From positions 1 to 19,279 of the forward strand of contig JANXRI010000003.1 in the NCBI GenBank assembly GCA_025353085.1: 19,279 bases of DNA, read 5' to 3'. The notes beneath the pieces are model-generated. The model was given only the letters and a program-made list of their open reading frames with translations. It made no database searches and was not told the DNA's origin. Origin of the DNA: Betaproteobacteria bacterium. GTDB lineage: Bacteria; Pseudomonadota; Gammaproteobacteria; Burkholderiales; SG8-41. Positions 16,038 through 19,279 of this stretch are shown piece after piece. Position numbers and translations under genes: made by a program. Position 1 is the stretch's first letter, and every line of letters starts with the position of its first letter.

Positions 16038-16085
16038 CCGGGTCTGCCACCCGGAGATTGAGCCCAGCCCCGGGTCTGCCACCCG
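16038..16085 (-). repeat. Two REP-like hairpins of the same type, inverted (copy A, right)
   Basis: On the plus strand these are CCGGGT-CTGCC-ACCCGG at 16038-16054 and CCGGGT-CTGCC-ACCCG at 16070-16085, so on the minus strand the loop is again GGCAG. The outer one has a GCTGG tail (16064-16068 on the minus strand). They close the foldback element symmetrically with the left cluster. Confidence 0.78.
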
Positions 16086-16090
16086 AAAAA

Positions 16091-17068
16091 CTATTCCTGC
16101 CTGATATTCCCTTCCTTCAATACTTTCGACCACTTGTCGAATTCTGCAACGACTTCCACGCGCAGCGCCTCGGGCGTCCCGCCGCTGACTTCGATGCCGA
16201 GTGCCGCGAGCCTCGCCTTCAGATCGGGCTGCTCCAGCACCGCGATCGTCTCGCGATTCAGGCGCGTGATGATTTCTTTCGGCGTGTTGGCCGGCGCGTA
16301 GAGCGCGTAGTCCGTGTTCGATTGAAATCCGGTCATGCCGGCTTCGATCATGGTCGGCACGTCCGGCAATTGCGCCGAGCGCTGAATGCTCGGCACGGCG
16401 AGCGCGCGCAGACGGCCCGTCTTGATGTGAGGCAGATGCGCCGGCATGCTGTCGAGCGCCATCGATACCCGTCCTTCGATGAGATCGGGCAGCATCAGCG
16501 CCGATCCTTTGTACGGAACATGCACGATATCGATGCCCGCCCGCTGCTTAAACATCTCGCCGGTGAGATGGATGTTCGAGCCGGTGCCCGACGAAGCAAA
16601 AGTCAGTTGCCCCGGCTTCGACTTGGCAAGGGCGATCAGCTCCTTGACCGTGCTGACGCCCAGACTCGGCGAAACGACGAGGACGATGGTGCCGTAACCA
16701 ATCTTGCTGATAGGTGCCAGATCGCGGCGCATGTCGAAGCTCTTGCGGTAGTAAATCTGCGCGATCAATGCTGCACCGATCGGCCCCACCAGCAGCGTGT
16801 AGCCATCAGGCGCGCTTTTCACCGCGAGTTCGGTGCCGATGGTAGTGCCGGCGCCGGGCCTGTTATCAACCACCAATGATTGCCCGAGACGCGCGGCTAT
16901 CCTCTCGCTGACCGCCCGCGCGACAATGTCGACTCCGCCGCCGGGTGGAAACGCCGCGATCACCCGTATGGGTTTCGTCGGATACTGCGCGTCAGCCGGC
17001 GCGGCCGCGACTACGCCGCCCGCCGTGGCCAACAGCGCGCTGCCGATTGCGGCGATGAGTTTGCGCAT
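16091..17068 (-). CDS. Bug/TctC-type periplasmic substrate-binding protein
   Basis: 325 aa; ATG 17068 with AAGGAG about 8 nt upstream. The signal peptide MRKLIAAIGSALLATAGGVVAAAPADA precedes QYPTKPIRVIAAFPPGGGVDIVAR. Other motifs: LVVDNRPGAGTTIG, APDGYTLLVGP and IVHVPYKGSALMLPD. The stop lies five bases from the foldback repeat, so transcript 3' ends probably fall inside the repeat. Transcribed alone, divergent from the BrnA-like gene. Ligand unknown. Confidence 0.92.
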   Translation of the reverse strand: MRKLIAAIGSALLATAGGVVAAAPADAQYPTKPIRVIAAFPPGGGVDIVARAVSERIAARLGQSLVVDNRPGAGTTIGTELAVKSAPDGYTLLVGPIGAALIAQIYYRKSFDMRRDLAPISKIGYGTIVLVVSPSLGVSTVKELIALAKSKPGQLTFASSGTGSNIHLTGEMFKQRAGIDIVHVPYKGSALMLPDLIEGRVSMALDSMPAHLPHIKTGRLRALAVPSIQRSAQLPDVPTMIEAGMTGFQSNTDYALYAPANTPKEIITRLNRETIAVLEQPDLKARLAALGIEVSGGTPEALRVEVVAEFDKWSKVLKEGNIRQE

Positions 17069-17160
17069 GTGGATTCTCCTTGCGGATAAATTGGTGAGTA
17101 ATCTTCATTCTATCTTGGGACTTCTGTTGGCGGTTGGGTCGCGCCAGCGCGCGCAATACC

Positions 17161-17460
17161 GTGAAATTTAAGCTGGACCCGAAAAAAGCGAAGCCGCTGA
17201 CCGCGGCGCAACGCAAGCGACTGACTACGGTTGCCGCGATGCCCGACGGCGCGATCGACTATTCGGATATTCCGCGACAGTCCAGGCCCGTCGAATGGAC
17301 GCGGCCCGGTGCGCTGGTTCCGTCGGAGAACAAGCAACAAATCACGCTGCGGCTCGATGCGGACGTTGTGAGCTTTTTTAGAAAAACGGGTAAGCGCTAT
17401 CAAAGCCGCATCAACGCGGCGCTACGCGAATACGTAAAGGCGCATCGGAAAAGCGCCTGA
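17161..17460 (+). CDS. Orphan BrnA-like antitoxin
   Basis: 99 aa from GTG 17161; a TTG at 17134 in the same frame would add nine residues. The C-terminal half, QQITLRLDADVVSFFRKTGKRYQSRINAALREYV, is the ribbon-helix-helix type DNA-binding domain of BrnA antitoxins (COG3514): beta strand with alternating residues, then the FF-x-x-x-G-x-x-YQSRIN-LREY signature. The N-terminus is basic with KKAKPLTAAQRKRL. BrnA normally follows a brnT toxin gene, but the sequence directly upstream is the leader of a divergent Bug gene and holds no toxin frame. It may be a stray regulator or the relic of a lost toxin-antitoxin pair. No ribosome binding site is clear. Confidence 0.75.
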   Translation: MKFKLDPKKAKPLTAAQRKRLTTVAAMPDGAIDYSDIPRQSRPVEWTRPGALVPSENKQQITLRLDADVVSFFRKTGKRYQSRINAALREYVKAHRKSA

Positions 17461-17485
17461 TCATTTAACTTCCGAGGGGTTTTTT

Positions 17486-17513
17486 CTCGTCACCCGTATC
17501 TCGTCACCCGTAT
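17486..17513. repeat. Tandem duplication of a 14-bp unit
   Basis: CTCGTCACCCGTAT occurs twice in direct succession (17486-17499, 17500-17513) and a third partial CTCG follows. It lies in the 85-nt gap between the BrnA-like gene and the converging Bug gene, just after a six-T run. Probably a slippage product. Confidence 0.7.
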
Positions 17514-17545
17514 CTCGCTACGTGGCCTCGGGCCATCAGCTTCAT

Positions 17546-18526
17546 TCAATCCGCCTTGATCCCCGCTTCCTTGACGATCTTCGCGTAGCGCGCGGTCTCG
17601 GACTTGATGTGCGCGTCGAACTGTGCGGGCGTGGACGGCGCAGCATAGAGGCCTTGGGCGGCGAGCTTAGCCTGTATCTCAGGCAGTTTCAGAACGCGAC
17701 CGGTTTCAGCGCTGATCTTCGCAACGACGTCCGCGGGGGTGGCGGCCGGCGCAGAGAATCCCCACCACGTGATCACGACGTATTCAGGGAAGCCGGATTC
17801 GGCCACCGTCGGTACGTTCTTCATCGCGGGATCGCGCTCACGCGACGTGACGGCCAGCGCGCGCAGTTTCCCGGCGTCGACGTGAGGAGCGACCTCCTGA
17901 ATGTTGGCGATGCAGACGCCGACGTGGCCGCCCAGGACGGCGAGCACCGCCGGTGCTCCGCCCGCGAAGGGCACATAACCCATGTCGATCTTCGCGGCGG
18001 CCTTGAGCATCTCGCCGGCGACGTGCTGCGTGGCGCCGGGCCCGACTGCGGAGTAGTTCAGAACGCCGGGCCGCGCGCGGGCGAGCGCAATGAATTCGCC
18101 GAAATTTTTAGCGGGCACGGACGGATGCACGACGATCACGTTCGGCGAAGTTACGAGCTGCGTGACCGGCGCAAAATCCTTGGCGCTGTCGTACGGCAGG
18201 TTGGACCGCATGCTCGAATTGATAGTGAAACTGTTCGCCATGACGAGCAGCGTGTAGCCATCCGCGGGCGCGCGCGCCACAACCTGAGTCCCGATGACGG
18301 TGGCCGCACCCGGCCGGTTTTCCACGACGACCTGCTGGCTCCAGCTCTCGGACAATTTCTGCCCGATCACCCGGGAAAAGAAGTCGGCGCTGCCGCCGGC
18401 GGGAAACGGCACGATGATGCGCACCGGCTTGACGGGGAAGTTTTGCGCGCTGGCAGGCACGGCGAAGAAAATTGCCAGCGGCAATGCGCGCAACCAAACG
18501 ATCCAGCTCGATGGCTTCAAGATCAT
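17546..18526 (-). CDS. Bug/TctC-type periplasmic substrate-binding protein
   Basis: 326 aa; ATG 18526 with GGAGGAG about 7 nt upstream. The signal peptide runs to VPASA (residue 27), before QNFPVKPVRIIVPFPAGGSADFFSR. Other motifs: VVVENRPGAATVIG, PADGYTLLVMANS, and MGYVPFAGGAPAVLAV, where the paralogues have HxPYKGS. Both the His and the Lys of that ligand-side loop are replaced, so this is the most divergent intact receptor in the window at the binding site. Transcribed alone, converging on the BrnA-like gene. Confidence 0.92.
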   Translation of the reverse strand: MILKPSSWIVWLRALPLAIFFAVPASAQNFPVKPVRIIVPFPAGGSADFFSRVIGQKLSESWSQQVVVENRPGAATVIGTQVVARAPADGYTLLVMANSFTINSSMRSNLPYDSAKDFAPVTQLVTSPNVIVVHPSVPAKNFGEFIALARARPGVLNYSAVGPGATQHVAGEMLKAAAKIDMGYVPFAGGAPAVLAVLGGHVGVCIANIQEVAPHVDAGKLRALAVTSRERDPAMKNVPTVAESGFPEYVVITWWGFSAPAATPADVVAKISAETGRVLKLPEIQAKLAAQGLYAAPSTPAQFDAHIKSETARYAKIVKEAGIKAD

Positions 18527-18620
18527 CGCGATCTCCTCCCGTTTTCCAACGGCATACTTTGTCTGGCACTCTATCGACCGGCCGCCGCGCGGTCAATCGC
18601 TCGGACTTCCGGCGCCTGTC

Positions 18621-18640
18621 ATTCCGGCGTAGGCGGGAAT
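18621..18640. repeat. dRS3/REP-like short palindrome
   Basis: ATTCC and GGAAT form the ends of a 20-bp GC-rich near-palindrome, preceded by GTC and followed by CCAGG. This is the form of the short intergenic repeats (ATTCC...GGAAT) widespread in betaproteobacteria, including dRS3 of Neisseria. It lies in the 156-nt leader region between a Bug gene and repeat copy B. Confidence 0.6.
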
Positions 18641-18682
18641 CCAGGGGTAGAGCTATAACTATTTCTTGGCCTAAATCAATCT

Positions 18683-18766
18683 CCGGGTGGCAGACCCGAG
18701 GCTGGTCTCGATCTCCCCGTGGCAGACGGGGGGCTGGTTCATTCGCCGGGGGCAGCCCGGCAGCTG
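18683..18766 (+). repeat. Cluster of three REP-like hairpins, GGCAG loop and GCTGG tail (copy B)
   Basis: The stems are CGGGT/ACCCG (18684-18698), CCCCGT/ACGGGG (18715-18731) and GCCGGG/CCCGGC (18745-18761). All have the loop GGCAG and a nearby GCTGG. The CCCCGT stem is not found in copy A, adding another compensated variant. Confidence 0.8.
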
Positions 18767-19279
18767 GTCACTTTCCCTTGCGCGGCCAAGCGAAAGTAAC
18801 CAAAGGGAATGCCGCCCCATGGTGAGCCGCGCCTCGCGCGTTCCTTGCGTTACTCGACAAGTTCGGGGTCTCGCAGAACTCGCTCGCAGAATGAGAAAAC
18901 ACGTAAACGATTGCGAGCTCAGACAGCTCCTCGACCACTGCACCGAACTCGCCTGCGTTACTCAGCGGCTCACGAAGGGGTTTAACACCAGGCACCGTCG
19001 AGGCAGGAAGCGGTGACTGGTGAACACGATTCGTATTTAGAGCGGGATTTAAAACGCCAGTCGCGATTTCACATGCTGCATGCATCCTCGACCCTGCGCT
19101 TTGTTTTTTCCCCTCGTGAGACGCCGAGCAGTCGCAGACAAGGCCGGCAGATTTAGGCGAGGACTGTCTGAGCTCTCGCACCTTCCAATGTGTTTTCTCA
19201 TTCTGAGAGCGAGTTCCGCAAGCCGCCGGCCTTGGCGAGCAGCACAGGGAACCACGCAGTGGCGTCTCGCTGGGGCCGC
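18683..19279. repeat. Foldback non-coding repeat, copy B, cut by window end
   Basis: It is the same element as copy A in the same orientation, at least 597 bp. Shared blocks include CCGCCCCATGGTGAG, GCGTTCCTTGCGTTACTCG, TTCGGGGTCTCGCA, ATGAGAAAACACG, CTCGTGAGACGCCGAGCAG and GCGAGCAGCACAGGGAA. Stems are kept with different sequence: CAAGGCCGGC/GCCGGCCTTG (19139-19148 with 19225-19234), GCTCTC/GAGAGC (19172-19177 with 19205-19210), CCAC-GCA-GTGG (19252-19262). The long stem near the left end (18766-18780 with 18787-18801) has two mismatches. No gene lies from 18527 to the window end. Confidence 0.85.

Larger units (their letters stand above)
15373..16085. repeat. Foldback non-coding repeat, copy A (about 710 bp)
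   Basis: This fills the whole gap between two converging Bug genes. Its outer 22 bp are exact inverted repeats (15374-15395 and 16064-16085, core GGGTGGCAGACCC). Inside, about 50 bp around ATGAGAAAACAC (15595-15606) recur in inverse orientation around 15895-15906. Perfect internal stems include GATTACTTTCTCTTG (15997-16011 with 16018-16032), CGTGAAAAG/CTTTTCACG (15846-15854 with 15931-15939), GCTCG/CGAGC (15879-15883 with 15911-15915) and CCCC-GACA-GGGG (15958-15969). No conserved reading frame is present; short frames in it are incidental. It has the shape of a MITE-like mobile element or a large structured RNA, and could act as a bidirectional terminator here. Confidence 0.85.

Noticed and set aside
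15373..16085. CRISPR-like array because short repeats recur
   Set aside because: The repeats are palindromes with changing stems, irregular spacing and both orientations, with no unique spacers of constant length.

Overview
The window looks like chromosome from a GC-rich betaproteobacterium of the Burkholderiales type. The main evidence is six intact and two broken genes for Bug/TctC-type periplasmic binding proteins, an expansion typical of Bordetella, Cupriavidus and relatives. No taxon can be fixed from this sequence alone.

The left third (1-6510, all minus strand) is a compact selenocysteine (Sec) locus. In transcription order it holds selA (Sec synthase), selB (Sec elongation factor), a thioredoxin-reductase-like flavoprotein, tRNA-Sec (UCA anticodon, 8-bp acceptor stem, 6-bp D stem), a Bug binding protein, and a UGSC-family selenoprotein cut by the window edge. 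The last gene is read through an in-frame TGA at 421-423 (motif GIGA-U-GSC). A two-part stem-loop follows that TGA at the spacing expected of a bacterial SECIS. Only selD, of the basic Sec genes, is not seen.

The middle (6690-14170) mixes Bug genes with housekeeping or accessory genes. At 7718-8491 (minus) lies a second selenoprotein that plain ORF calling truncates. It is a glutaredoxin domain whose first redox residue is an in-frame TGA (FTQPG-U-SSC), fused to a DinB-like three-histidine domain, with a 6-bp GU-loop hairpin downstream of the TGA. Next come a Bug pseudogene with an internal deletion, cysK, another Bug gene, a lipoprotein, a fused pseudogene (Bug N-terminus joined to a hydrolase-like C-terminus) and an MFS exporter.

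The right third (14386-19279) has three more Bug genes, an orphan BrnA-like antitoxin, and two copies of a roughly 700-bp non-coding foldback repeat, the second cut by the window end. The stems of this repeat differ between copies but keep base pairing, so selection appears to act on structure rather than sequence.

Working model (inference): the Sec operon carries its own translation machinery next to a client selenoenzyme, a possible reductase for it and a ligand-binding protein. The Grx-DinB protein is a second client. No TctA/TctB membrane subunits are in the window, so the Bug proteins are orphan receptors here.
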